This document shows, piece by piece, positions 43,435 through 52,156 of a DNA stretch of 64,000 nt (within the stretch, counting starts at the first letter, position 1; every line of letters begins with the position of its first letter). The position numbers were made by a program, and so were the translations under genes. Source of the stretch: Enterobacteriaceae bacterium UBA7338 (GTDB taxonomy: Bacteria; Pseudomonadota; Gammaproteobacteria; Enterobacterales; Enterobacteriaceae). Location of the stretch: positions 1 to 64,000 of the forward strand of contig DKPJ01000014.1 of the NCBI GenBank assembly GCA_002480085.1. The letters are read 5' to 3'. The notes under the pieces are model-generated. The model did no database searches and had not been told where the DNA came from. It saw only the letters and a program-made list of their open reading frames with translations.

Positions 43435-44445
43435 TTAATACTCGAACTGCCGGTAGTAGCGGCGAATATCCAGACTGTGGCCGGTGTAGTGCTCGAAGTG
43501 AGCCGCCAGCCGATCCACCAGCAGCGTTGAGGCTACGCAGGGGGCCAGGATGCCGCGAAACGCGTCATCAATCCCGTCGAGCAGATAATCCCGCGGATCG
43601 ATAACCACCAGATGGTCGGTGATCTTCGCCGCAAAGCGCTCTACCCGCTCATCCAGCGCCCGACATTTCCCCTCTCCTTTCACCAAAAACAGCGGGACCT
43701 CTTTCTCCAGCAGCTCCAGCGTGCCGTGGAAAAACTCCGCCGAGGTAACGGATTTTGTCCGCTTCCACTGCATCTCCTCCAGAATACACATCGAGAAGAG
43801 ATAGACCTCGCCCCACATCTCCGCCCCACCAATCCACATCATATAGTCGCTGGTGTGGTATTTACGGGCGATTTCATCCGCCTGCGGATCGAACTTTATT
43901 TTCGCCTGTAATAGATTTTCCGGTAATAATTCCAGCTGGCTGGCAAACCGATCGTACTCGGCAAATTCGCCATGACGGTTAACCAGGCGGAAGAAGAACC
44001 AGTAGAGCAGCATATACTCATATTCCACGCCGTTTTTGTGGCGCATCGGAATATGCCAGCCTGCCGCGCTGGCCAGCGGCGAGTCGCTGTTTTTAGTAAT
44101 GGCGACGACGCGGATCCCCTGGGCTTTACACCACTCGGCAAGCTCCACGGACTCTTTGGTATCACCGGATTTCGAGAGCGTCACCACCACCGAGCGGTTG
44201 GTTAATTTTTTATGCCCGGTATGAATTAACTCCGCCGCCTGCTCAAGATAAACCGGCAGCGTGGTCATCTCTTTAGCAAAGGCATTAATAGCCATCATTG
44301 GGGCCAGAGAGCCGCCTACCGACGCAAAAAATAGCGCGTCATACTCCTGCTGAAATATCTCATCAGCGGCCTGCTCAGCCTGTTTACGCGCAGCAACGAT
44401 CTCACGAGCACTCGTCAGGTACTCGTCCTGATTAAAACCCAACAT
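43435..44445 (-). CDS. gfrF: Fructoselysine-6-phosphate deglycase (SIS domain), GfrF/FrlB-like
   Basis: The predicted reaction splits fructoselysine 6-phosphate into lysine and glucose 6-phosphate. The 336-residue protein has two SIS domains with phosphosugar-binding segments FASVGGSLAP and TLSKSGDTKES. The C-terminus DIRRYYRQFEY is close to the FrlB ending RRYYGGLVEY, which separates it from ordinary GlmS-like SIS proteins. It is the last gene of the operon, 18 bases after gfrE. Assignment to the Salmonella gfr system rests on the neighbours. Confidence 0.78.
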   Translation of the reverse strand: MLGFNQDEYLTSAREIVAARKQAEQAADEIFQQEYDALFFASVGGSLAPMMAINAFAKEMTTLPVYLEQAAELIHTGHKKLTNRSVVVTLSKSGDTKESVELAEWCKAQGIRVVAITKNSDSPLASAAGWHIPMRHKNGVEYEYMLLYWFFFRLVNRHGEFAEYDRFASQLELLPENLLQAKIKFDPQADEIARKYHTSDYMMWIGGAEMWGEVYLFSMCILEEMQWKRTKSVTSAEFFHGTLELLEKEVPLFLVKGEGKCRALDERVERFAAKITDHLVVIDPRDYLLDGIDDAFRGILAPCVASTLLVDRLAAHFEHYTGHSLDIRRYYRQFEY

Positions 44446-44463
44446 ATTTTCTCTCCTGATTAA

Positions 44464-45540
44464 TTAGATCTTACTTTTTAATACGCGGTCAAAGTCATCA
44501 AAAATACGCACCGACAGATCGATGCCCCTGGCACACGCCGTGCGCCAGGCCAGCACCTGCATCGGCACAACCAGCAGCAGCGCGGCGAGGTCGTGCGCCA
44601 GCGGGCAGTTGAGGGCCAGCGTCTGCGGATCCTGCTCATCGCTGAGGGTCACCAGCAGGGTCTGGTTTACCGCCGGGGCCATGTAGTCCCGCAGCGCCCG
44701 CAGGCGTTTGTCCGGGGCATCCTCAATATAAAACATCACGTGCTGGGCGTTGGCCTCCAGATAGGGACCGTGCATGTAGGCCTCCAGCTCAAAGCCGCTG
44801 GACGGGACGCGCACCGTTTCGGTGAACTTGGTCTCAAACTCCTTCGCCACCCCGGTAAGCGCCCCGTAGCCGATAGCCACAAAACGCGTCCCGCTGCGCA
44901 GGGTCTCCTGATGGCGGTCGAAAAATGCCTCCGTCTGGGCAATTGCCTGAGGGATAGCGGCCACGAGCTGACCCAGCTCGCGCAGCGTGGCCTGCGCCTC
45001 CTCATCGGTTATCTGCTTTTGCGCCCGGGCGAGCGTAAGCGCAATCAGCAGCAGGTTGAGCACCGTGGCGCTGAAGCCCCGGGTGACGAAGCCCACTTGC
45101 TCAATGCCGGTATTGATATCCAGCACCTCATCGCAGCCCTGGCCGATGGGGCTTTGTGGATCGGAGGTCAGGGCAAACACCGGCAGCCCCGCCGCCTGAA
45201 CCTTCTCCATCGCCGCCAGCGTCGAGGCGCTCTTGCCGCTCTGGGAGACAGCAATCACCAGATCGGTGTGCGGATCGACGGTTTCATAGTGCACAAAGTT
45301 GTACGGCTCTTTGATCTCCACCCGCAGGCCGTAGCGCCGCTCAAAGAGATCCCGCGCGCAGAGGGCGGCGTTAAAGGAGGAGCCGGTCGCCAGCAGCAGC
45401 AGGCGGCGCACCGGGCGCTGGCGGGCAAAGGCCTCGATTGCCGCCAGGCTATGCCGATGCTCGCGGAGGATCGTCTCCAGCGCCGCTGGCTCCTCTTCGA
45501 TATAGGTCATCATGGTTGGTAACATCATGGTAGGTAACAT
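44464..45540 (-). CDS. gfrE: Glucoselysine-6-phosphate deglycase (SIS domain), GfrE-like
   Basis: This is the second SIS-domain protein of the operon, like GlmS isomerase domains (LLATGSSFNAAL, VSQSGKSASTL). The gfr system of Salmonella uses such an enzyme on glucoselysine 6-phosphate. The 5' end carries a tandem copy of a 15-base unit, ATGTTACCNACCATG, so the protein may start MLPTMMLPTMMTYIEEE. GGAG eight bases before 45540 favours the first ATG; the natural family start is probably MMTYIEEE. It starts 12 bases after the EIID gene. Confidence 0.75.
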   Translation of the reverse strand: MLPTMMLPTMMTYIEEEPAALETILREHRHSLAAIEAFARQRPVRRLLLLATGSSFNAALCARDLFERRYGLRVEIKEPYNFVHYETVDPHTDLVIAVSQSGKSASTLAAMEKVQAAGLPVFALTSDPQSPIGQGCDEVLDINTGIEQVGFVTRGFSATVLNLLLIALTLARAQKQITDEEAQATLRELGQLVAAIPQAIAQTEAFFDRHQETLRSGTRFVAIGYGALTGVAKEFETKFTETVRVPSSGFELEAYMHGPYLEANAQHVMFYIEDAPDKRLRALRDYMAPAVNQTLLVTLSDEQDPQTLALNCPLAHDLAALLLVVPMQVLAWRTACARGIDLSVRIFDDFDRVLKSKI

Positions 45541-45552
45541 AGGTTTCTCCAG

Positions 45553-46401
45553 TTAAAACAGGCCAATCCACGAGCCGAAAATGCCAACCAGCGCCATACC
45601 GCCGATGATAGTGAGCGGTTTTACCCTGCGGCCCAGCAGCCAGTAGACGATGCCGAAGCTGATGAGCGGCAGCAGGCAGGGCATGACGTTATTGATAATG
45701 TCCTGCACCTGGGTCTTCGCCTCCCCCGCGCCAAAGCTGATGGGAATAGTGATGTTGATCATCGAGGCGGTCATCGCCCCCACCACCATCAGCCCCATGA
45801 TCGATGCGCCGTAGGTCAGGCTCTCCATCATGCCGCTCTGCTGAACGCGCTGAAGCACCCCGGTGCCGAGCACGTAGCCCCAGCGGGTAAAGAGCCAGCG
45901 CACCAGAATGTGCGGAACGTTAAACACCAGCAGAAAGAGGATCGGCCCGAGAATACTGCCCTGCAGCGCCAGGCTGGTGCCGATCCCCGTCGCGATCAGG
46001 CGCAGCGTCCCCCAGAAAAAGGAGTCGCCTAATCCTGCCAGCGGTCCCATCAGCGACGCCTTGACGTTATCAATCGCCCCGGCATCGATGGTTTTCTGCT
46101 GGCTGTTCTTCTCCTCCATCGCCGTGGTGATCCCCAGCAGCAGGGTGACGATATGCGGCGTGGTATTGAAGAACACCAGGTGACGCTTCAGCGCATTTTT
46201 CAGATCCTCTTTCTGCGGGTAGAGCTTTTTCAGCACCGGAATAAGGGTGTAGACAAAGGCCAGGTTCATCTGCCGCTCGTAGTTCCAGGAGAACTCCATC
46301 TGGAAGGAGCGCCAGAAGACGCGGCGCAGATCGCGTGCGGTGATGGCCTTCTCATCCTGCGCGTCAGGCAGGCTCTCTTCAGAAATCATCTTCGTCGTCA
46401 T
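45553..46401 (-). CDS. gfrD: PTS mannose-family EIID subunit, GfrD-like
   Basis: EIID pairs with EIIC to form the sugar channel. The 282-residue protein opens with the EIID hallmark RRVFWRSFQMEFSWNYERQM, followed by the conserved MGPLAGLGDSFFWG and C-terminal membrane helices ending in GSWIGLF. Its start overlaps the EIIC end by 23 bases, showing translational coupling. Substrate is predicted from the two deglycase genes. Confidence 0.88.
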   Translation of the reverse strand: MTTKMISEESLPDAQDEKAITARDLRRVFWRSFQMEFSWNYERQMNLAFVYTLIPVLKKLYPQKEDLKNALKRHLVFFNTTPHIVTLLLGITTAMEEKNSQQKTIDAGAIDNVKASLMGPLAGLGDSFFWGTLRLIATGIGTSLALQGSILGPILFLLVFNVPHILVRWLFTRWGYVLGTGVLQRVQQSGMMESLTYGASIMGLMVVGAMTASMINITIPISFGAGEAKTQVQDIINNVMPCLLPLISFGIVYWLLGRRVKPLTIIGGMALVGIFGSWIGLF

Positions 46402-47158
46402 GGCTGACTCCTTGCTCTGTGGTGGCGCGGGGCGTGGTGAAGGCGGTGACGTTGACCATAATCACGGCCACGATAGCGCCGAGGATCGCAATGCCGGTGA
46501 CCGGAATTTTCAGGTAGGCCATCAGCACAAAGCCGAGGAAAAAGTAAGGTGCGACCTTTTTGTTGATCAGCAGCCGGGCCAGCATGGCAAAGCCCAGCGC
46601 CGGAATGATGCCCGTCGCCACGCTCAGACCGTGCTTAATAAACTCTGGAATAGCATCCAGCAGGGACTTCACCGCGCTGCTGCCCACCAGGAAGGAGACG
46701 GTCACCACCGTGGCCAGCATCAGCGACAGGCCAAACCCGGCGATGAGGTGCATCCGCTCTATGCCGCGCGTATCGGCCTCGTCGGCATAGGCATCCGCCT
46801 TCTGGTTGAGCATCGGGATAAACATCCCCAGATAGACGTTTTTTAGCACCAGCGTCAGGGTAGCGATGGGCAGCCCCAGCAGCAGCGCCGTTTCGGTCCC
46901 CGCGCCGGAGGTGATAGCGAACGCTACGCCCAGCACGCCGCCGGTCACCACGTCCGGTGGGATCGATGCGCCCACCGAGAAGGAGCCGATAAAGGCCAGC
47001 TCCAGCGTCGCGCCCATGATAACGCCCGTCTGGACATCACCCAGCACCAGCCCGGTTAATAGGCCGGTGACGATAGGCCGGGAGATTAACGAAGTGCCCA
47101 GGGCATATTCCGACTGGGCGATAAACGCCACCAGTCCGAGTAAAAGTGCCTCTACCAT
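46379..47158 (-). CDS. gfrC: PTS mannose-family EIIC subunit, GfrC-like
   Basis: EIIC is the main membrane subunit of the transporter. The 259-residue product has many hydrophobic segments and the EIIC-type SRPIVTGLLTGLVLGD near the N-terminus. It follows EIIB by 16 bases and overlaps EIID. An AGGA-type site precedes the ATG. Confidence 0.88.
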   Translation of the reverse strand: MVEALLLGLVAFIAQSEYALGTSLISRPIVTGLLTGLVLGDVQTGVIMGATLELAFIGSFSVGASIPPDVVTGGVLGVAFAITSGAGTETALLLGLPIATLTLVLKNVYLGMFIPMLNQKADAYADEADTRGIERMHLIAGFGLSLMLATVVTVSFLVGSSAVKSLLDAIPEFIKHGLSVATGIIPALGFAMLARLLINKKVAPYFFLGFVLMAYLKIPVTGIAILGAIVAVIMVNVTAFTTPRATTEQGVSHDDEDDF

Positions 47159-47174
47159 AGTGGATCCTCAGGAA

Positions 47175-47645
47175 TTACAAACATTCCGTTATGAGCTGTT
47201 TGCGATCGTTAGGGACCTGGCGGATCTCTATTTCCACCCCCTGCCCTACCAGTTCATTGAGCCGGGTTATTTCGTCAGGCAGCAGGTTCACCGCCTTCGA
47301 GATATTTCGGCTGCCCTCTTTGGCTTTAATTCCGCCGAGGTTGATGCTCTTTATTTCCGCTATCTCCCGGGCTAAGCGCCAGGCATCCTCGACCGACTCC
47401 ACGACGATAAACAGCGTATATTTGTCGGTCACGCCGCTTTTAATTGCCTCAATAGAGTCAGCGATACTCTTAATAACCAGCTTCACCGACGGCGGCTTAG
47501 CCAGCTTAATCGTGGTTTTACGCAGCTCGTCATTGGGCACGCTGTCGTTGGCAATCAGAATGCAGTCTGCGCCGACGTATTGCGTCCATGAGAACGCCAC
47601 CTGGCCGTGCAGTAAGCGATGGTCAACCCGCACTAACGTAATCAT
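47175..47645 (-). CDS. gfrB: PTS mannose-family EIIB subunit, GfrB-like
   Basis: EIIB takes phosphate from EIIA and passes it to the incoming sugar. The 156-residue protein starts MITLVRVDHRLLHGQVAFSW; the phosphorylated histidine is H13 in LLHGQV. It is a separate protein here, not fused to EIIA as in ManX. It starts 15 bases after the EIIA gene. Confidence 0.9.
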   Translation of the reverse strand: MITLVRVDHRLLHGQVAFSWTQYVGADCILIANDSVPNDELRKTTIKLAKPPSVKLVIKSIADSIEAIKSGVTDKYTLFIVVESVEDAWRLAREIAEIKSINLGGIKAKEGSRNISKAVNLLPDEITRLNELVGQGVEIEIRQVPNDRKQLITECL

Positions 47646-47660
47646 CCTGTTTCCTCCCTC

Positions 47661-48083
47661 TTAGAAATCTTTATCCACCTGCATTGCGCTGGAGATGGTG
47701 TAGTTACAGTATTGAATGCTCTCCCTGGAGCTTATTAACGCCTCCTCAATAAGCTTCCCGGTATCAGGCTCGTCGCCGGAAATAAGCAGATCGATCACCA
47801 GCGGCAGATTGAGACCCGCCACCAGATGAAAACGGGGCCGCTGCAGAAAGCGAACAAATTCGTTATTTACGCTGCCAGCGAAGATATCGGTGATAACCAC
47901 AACCTCATCTTCGTCCGGGATCCGCTGCATTAGCTCCGTGACCTGCTCGGTTAAATCCCGCTGCTCCTCAACGTAGGCGCAGAGGGTCGAAATATCCGTC
48001 TGCTTACCGAGGATCAGCTCAACTGAGTCGAGCACGCCCCGGGCAAGGGTGCCATGGCTGGCAAAAATGTAGTGTCGTTTCAT
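47661..48083 (-). CDS. gfrA: PTS mannose-family EIIA subunit, GfrA-like
   Basis: EIIA receives phosphate from HPr. The 140-residue protein starts MKRHYIFASHGTLARG with the phosphorylated histidine H10. Starts further upstream (to 48248) are rejected because they would translate through the sigma-54 promoter, the terminator and the end of gfrR. It is the first structural gene of the operon, with the -12 element 37 bases upstream. Confidence 0.9.
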   Translation of the reverse strand: MKRHYIFASHGTLARGVLDSVELILGKQTDISTLCAYVEEQRDLTEQVTELMQRIPDEDEVVVITDIFAGSVNNEFVRFLQRPRFHLVAGLNLPLVIDLLISGDEPDTGKLIEEALISSRESIQYCNYTISSAMQVDKDF

Positions 48084-48119
48084 CCTGTCCTCGAAAATGC
48101 GTTCCACTACCGGAGGTAT

Positions 48120-48135
48120 TGCAACCGGCGTGCCA
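48120..48135 (-). promoter_or_regulatory. Sigma-54 promoter of the gfr operon
   Basis: On the minus strand TGGCAC-GCCGG-TTGCA is a full match to the sigma-54 consensus TGGCAC-N5-TTGCW. It lies between the activator gene and gfrA, fitting a LevR-type sigma-54 activator next door. Confidence 0.92.
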
Positions 48136-48137
48136 CG

Positions 48138-48166
48138 AAAAAGTGGCGCAGGGTGAAATGCGCCAC
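48138..48166 (-). terminator. Terminator of gfrR, directly upstream of the sigma-54 promoter
   Basis: GTGGCGCA-TTTCACCC-TGCGCCAC is a perfect eight-base stem followed by TTTTT on the minus strand, 18 bases after the gfrR stop. The T run ends two bases before the -24 element. The inverted repeat could instead be an operator, but the T run favours a terminator. Confidence 0.8.
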
Positions 48167-48184
48167 GACAGGAGAGCGTGAGGG

Positions 48185-50947
48185 TTAAAACTCTTGATCT
48201 TGCGGGATAAATTCTGTTTCCAGGGTGAGAATATTGTGGATGTAACAAAGCTCTACGGCGGGGATTTTGACACTATAACTGCCCTCAATGACACTAAAGG
48301 CCTGCTTGATATCGGCCAGCTCGCTTTCCGGACACTGCCGTCCCGCATAGCTGGCAGGAGAGGCGTTACGGATCAGCCGCTCTATCAGGCAGCTGATGTG
48401 CACGTAGAGCGCCACCTTGCGGTCGTTGGGGATCTGGCAGCCCGCCAGATGCTCGTAGCGCAGGACAAACTGCTCGACCTGGTTAAGCACCTTGCTGGTG
48501 TCAAGAATAGTGACGGACTCAATCACCCGGCGCAGAGAGAAGTTCTTCAGCAGCAGATTGTTGATCTCGTCGATCTGCTCCGGCGTGGCGATATCGCCAA
48601 AGATACGCATCAGCTGAGCGTGACCGTCCCCGGCGATCAGCGAATCCAGCGAGATCCACGGCACGGCGGGCAGGTGCGGATCGAACGTGCCGACCACGGC
48701 CAGCATCTCATAGCGATTAAACGCCAGCGCACTCTCCTGGCCGTTGCTGAGCGTGTCGTAGTCGCAGGCGATCACGTCAATGCCCAGCGTCTCTGGAATG
48801 CTGGCCTTTAGCAGCGTGCAGAGATTGGTTGCCGCGCCAAGGCCGGTGACGCAGGTGGTGAGGATCACCCGCGGACGGTTGGCCTGCGGCCAGAAGATCT
48901 GATGCTCTACCGGCAGGTCGCTGCTGACCTCGTGGGCGATATCCTCAATCAGATCGCCGCGTAAAATCCGCTCGCCGACGTAGAGCGCCATGCTGGTGGA
49001 GACGTTATTGACAATCGCTACCGGCGTCGAAACCCGGCGCTGGAAATGGTGATGAATGGCATTGAGCGATCCCATATCGACGAGGATCATGACCCCCGAG
49101 GCCAGCGTATTGCTTTCGATGTAGTCCATCACCTGGCGGGCAATGGCCTCCGGCGTGACGTCCAGCGGCATATCGAAGGATTCAAACAGGTGATTTTTTA
49201 GTAGCCGATTGGCGACGTTAGCAATGCTGCTGGCGGTGGCATAGCCGTGGGCCAGAATAACGGCGCGGGTGACGTGCGGCTGGCTGACGGCGCCGGACTG
49301 ATGCAGCCACAGCACCAGCAGCAGGGCATCTATCCGCTGCGGTTCGATATCCAGCTTTTGCGCCAGCGCGGTGATGATGGCCTGGCAAAAACGGTAGAGC
49401 AGCGGATACTTCTGGGCGAGAAAATCGTCGAGGCTACGGATCCGCTCCTGGCTCAGCCGGGAGGGGGTGCTCCGGGAGCGGTGCACCAGGTAGTGGCTCA
49501 GGGCGTAGATGCAGTTGCCGTTGAATTGAATGTTGAACTGCTTCTCCAGGCGGTAGAACTCCTCCCGCACCTGCTGGGTGGTCAGGAGCAGCATCGGCGA
49601 GTCCGTGGTGTCGCGGTTATCGAAAATGAGCCGGTCGAAAAGCCCTTCGATCGCCTCCCCCATGCGTTTGCACACCCCTTCCCAATCCGCGTGGCCGCTC
49701 ATCCACTGCTCATAGAGCGTCAGCACCTGGCACTGGGCGTCGTAGATCACGCCTCGGGTGGGATCTCGGGCGCGCAGGAGCCACGCCAGGCTGGTCTGCG
49801 GCTCGACGATCAGGTTCTCCTCCACCGCCAGCGGTTCGCCAGAGGCGGGGATCGCCGCAGCAATCTTCTCCGGCAGATGCTGAATGCCCACCACCAGCTC
49901 CTCGCCGCCCCGCTGCTTGGCCCACGACGCCGCCACCGTGTACTTCACCGCGTTCTTCAGCTCGCCGACGTTGCCCCGATAGACAAAGTGGTTCAGGACC
50001 TGCATCAGGCGGGGCGTTAACGCCAGACGCACCGCCAGCTTTTTCGCCTCGAGCCAGAAGAAGAGCAGGATCAGCGCCTCCTTCTCCTGGCGGGAGCGGC
50101 TTTGCAGATCGGGTAGCGTGACCAGAATCGGGATACGCCGCAAAAAGGTGGTTAAGAAGGTGCTGTGCAGCTCCTCGGTGGTGGCGAAGACCAGCCTCGT
50201 TGCCACCGGACGGCCCTGCGCCGTCTCGCCGACCCGGAAGATCTCCTTGCGATCCAGCCAGGTAAAGAGCTTCTCCTGCCCCTCGGCGTTGAGCCGGTGC
50301 ACCTCGTCGAGGAACAGCATGCCGCCGTTGGCCGCCTCAAATGCCCCCTGGCGATCCGTCTGCGCTCCGGTAAATGCCCCTTTGGCATAGCCAAACAGAT
50401 TAGCCGCCAGCAGCTCCGGGTTGCTGGCATACTGGGCGCAGTTAAAGCTGATGAAAGGCGCATCGTCCGCCAGCAGCCCCTCGGAGATGGCAAACGCGTG
50501 CATCAGATTCGCCATATAGCTTTTGCCCGTACCGCTGTCGCCGGTAATCAGCAGCGGCAGGCCGCCATCCGGGTAAAAGAGCGCGGTTTTAAGCTGCTCA
50601 ATGGGCTTTTTCAGGCTCTCATCGTGACCGATAAGCAGCGAAAAGTGATCGGGTCGTTCCGGCTCTGGCCCGCCGTCACCAAGCAGCTGGGCAACGCTCT
50701 CATATTCGTTGGCGGCCAGGGGAAAGAACTGCTGGCTGAAGGTTTTTTTATGCAGGAAGTAGACGGGCCGGGTATTGATCTTCACCAGCACGCCCTGGGC
50801 AACCAGCTGGTTGAGATAGTGGCTGGCGGTATTTCTCTTCAGCGAAAAGCGCTGCGCCAGGTAGCTGGCGGTAAAGACCTCGCTCAGCTTTTCCGGATCG
50901 AAAAAGTCAGTCTGATTTGCCAGAAACGTCAGTAATTCATCACGCAT
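48185..50947 (-). CDS. gfrR: Sigma-54-dependent LevR/DgaR-type transcriptional activator, GfrR
   Basis: This 920-residue activator should switch on the gfr operon in answer to PTS phosphorylation. Domains in order: an N-terminal winged helix (about 20-65), an AAA+ domain with Walker A GDSGTGKS (136-143), the sigma-54 contact loop GAFTGA (190-195) and Walker B GMLFLDEV (209-216), a first PRD, an EIIA-man-like domain (VILAHGYATASS), an EIIB-like segment (LTTCVTGLGAATN) and a C-terminal PRD. The ATG at 50947 with AAGGGG upstream is preferred over a GTG five codons earlier. The E. coli genes yliE-yliF normally occupy this place. Confidence 0.87.
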   Translation of the reverse strand: MRDELLTFLANQTDFFDPEKLSEVFTASYLAQRFSLKRNTASHYLNQLVAQGVLVKINTRPVYFLHKKTFSQQFFPLAANEYESVAQLLGDGGPEPERPDHFSLLIGHDESLKKPIEQLKTALFYPDGGLPLLITGDSGTGKSYMANLMHAFAISEGLLADDAPFISFNCAQYASNPELLAANLFGYAKGAFTGAQTDRQGAFEAANGGMLFLDEVHRLNAEGQEKLFTWLDRKEIFRVGETAQGRPVATRLVFATTEELHSTFLTTFLRRIPILVTLPDLQSRSRQEKEALILLFFWLEAKKLAVRLALTPRLMQVLNHFVYRGNVGELKNAVKYTVAASWAKQRGGEELVVGIQHLPEKIAAAIPASGEPLAVEENLIVEPQTSLAWLLRARDPTRGVIYDAQCQVLTLYEQWMSGHADWEGVCKRMGEAIEGLFDRLIFDNRDTTDSPMLLLTTQQVREEFYRLEKQFNIQFNGNCIYALSHYLVHRSRSTPSRLSQERIRSLDDFLAQKYPLLYRFCQAIITALAQKLDIEPQRIDALLLVLWLHQSGAVSQPHVTRAVILAHGYATASSIANVANRLLKNHLFESFDMPLDVTPEAIARQVMDYIESNTLASGVMILVDMGSLNAIHHHFQRRVSTPVAIVNNVSTSMALYVGERILRGDLIEDIAHEVSSDLPVEHQIFWPQANRPRVILTTCVTGLGAATNLCTLLKASIPETLGIDVIACDYDTLSNGQESALAFNRYEMLAVVGTFDPHLPAVPWISLDSLIAGDGHAQLMRIFGDIATPEQIDEINNLLLKNFSLRRVIESVTILDTSKVLNQVEQFVLRYEHLAGCQIPNDRKVALYVHISCLIERLIRNASPASYAGRQCPESELADIKQAFSVIEGSYSVKIPAVELCYIHNILTLETEFIPQDQEF

Positions 50948-51054
50948 TGCTTTCCCCTTCACGCATCGTTCTGCGGGTATGATGCCCGCAAACCGAGACC
51001 GCAGGGAAAAGCAGCGACGTTGAATTTACGCTTTTGTGGAAAGGCGCACAGAAT

Positions 51055-51238
51055 GCCCGGTGGCGCTACGCTTACGCGGGCCTACAAACCCGCACGGTGC
51101 CCACGTAGGCCGGGCAAACGCAGTGCCGCCCGGCGTTGTTGCATTAGCAAAGTCACGCCCGGTGGCGCTACGCTTACGCGGGCCTACAAACCGCGCCGTG
51201 CCCACGTAGGCCGGGCAAACGCAGTGCCGCCCAGCGTT
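51055..51238. repeat. Tandemly duplicated BIME between gfrR and gsiD
   Basis: Two nearly identical copies of about 83 bases (51055-51137 and 51157-51238, period 102) start GCCCGGTGGCGCTACGCTTA and end with GCAGTGCCGCCC-GCGTT. Each copy holds two opposed REP arms. The copies differ at only a few bases, so the duplication is recent or maintained. Confidence 0.88.
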
Positions 51239-51242
51239 AACC

Positions 51243-52154
51243 TCAGCCCTTAATTTTTGGATCCAGCGCGTCCCGCAGGCCGTCACCCAGCAGGTTAAAG
51301 GCCAGCACGGTGAGGAAGATCGCCAGGCTCGGGAAGAGCGCCACGTGCGGGGCGATAACCATATCCGCCCGCGCCTCGTTGAGCATCGCCCCCCACTCCG
51401 GCGTCGGCGGCTGCGCGCCCAGCCCCAAAAACGACAGGCTGGCGGCGGAGATGATCGAGGTGCCGATGCGCATGGTGAAGTAGACCACGATAGACGAGAT
51501 GGTCCCCGGCAGAATGTGGCGGAACAGGATGGTGGCATCGCTGGCGCCGATGCTGCGCGCCGACTCGATAAAGGTCTGCTGCTTGAGCACCAGCGTATTG
51601 CCGCGCACCAGCCGGGCAAAGGCCGGCACCGAGAAGACCGCCACGGCGATAATCACGTTGGACATGCCGCTGCCCATCACCGCCACCACCGCAATCGCCA
51701 GCAGAATGCCGGGGAAGGCAAACAGCACGTCGCAGATGCGCATGATGATGCGATCCCACCAGCCTTCATAGTACCCCGCCAGCAGGCCGAGCACCGTGCC
51801 GATAGCGGCCCCGATCAGCACCGCCAGCACCCCGGCGGCCAGCGAGATCTGCGCCCCTACCAGCACACGGCTAAAGATATCCCGTCCGAGAGAGTCAACG
51901 CCGAACCAGTGTACCATCGACGGTCCCTCGTTGAGCCGGTCGTAGTCAAAGTAGTTCTCGGCATCGAACGGCACAATCCACGGCGCGACGGCAGCAACAA
52001 CGATCAGCAGCACCACGAACAGCCCGGCGGTCATCGCCATCGGCTGACGGCGGAAGCGCCGCCAGAACTCATGCCACGGGGTACGGATACGCGCCGGTTT
52101 GATCCCCGGCATACCCTTTAATATCGCCTGACGACGCCAGTTTAAAAGTCGCAT
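51243..52154 (-). CDS. gsiD: Glutathione ABC transporter permease GsiD
   Basis: GsiD is one of two permeases of the glutathione importer, of the OppC/DppC type. The 303-residue protein has an N-terminal cytoplasmic tail, six membrane segments and the EAA-type segment SARSIGASDATILFRHILPG. Length equals E. coli. It starts three bases after gsiC and closes the operon. Confidence 0.95.
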   Translation of the reverse strand: MRLLNWRRQAILKGMPGIKPARIRTPWHEFWRRFRRQPMAMTAGLFVVLLIVVAAVAPWIVPFDAENYFDYDRLNEGPSMVHWFGVDSLGRDIFSRVLVGAQISLAAGVLAVLIGAAIGTVLGLLAGYYEGWWDRIIMRICDVLFAFPGILLAIAVVAVMGSGMSNVIIAVAVFSVPAFARLVRGNTLVLKQQTFIESARSIGASDATILFRHILPGTISSIVVYFTMRIGTSIISAASLSFLGLGAQPPTPEWGAMLNEARADMVIAPHVALFPSLAIFLTVLAFNLLGDGLRDALDPKIKG

Positions 52155-52156
52155 CC

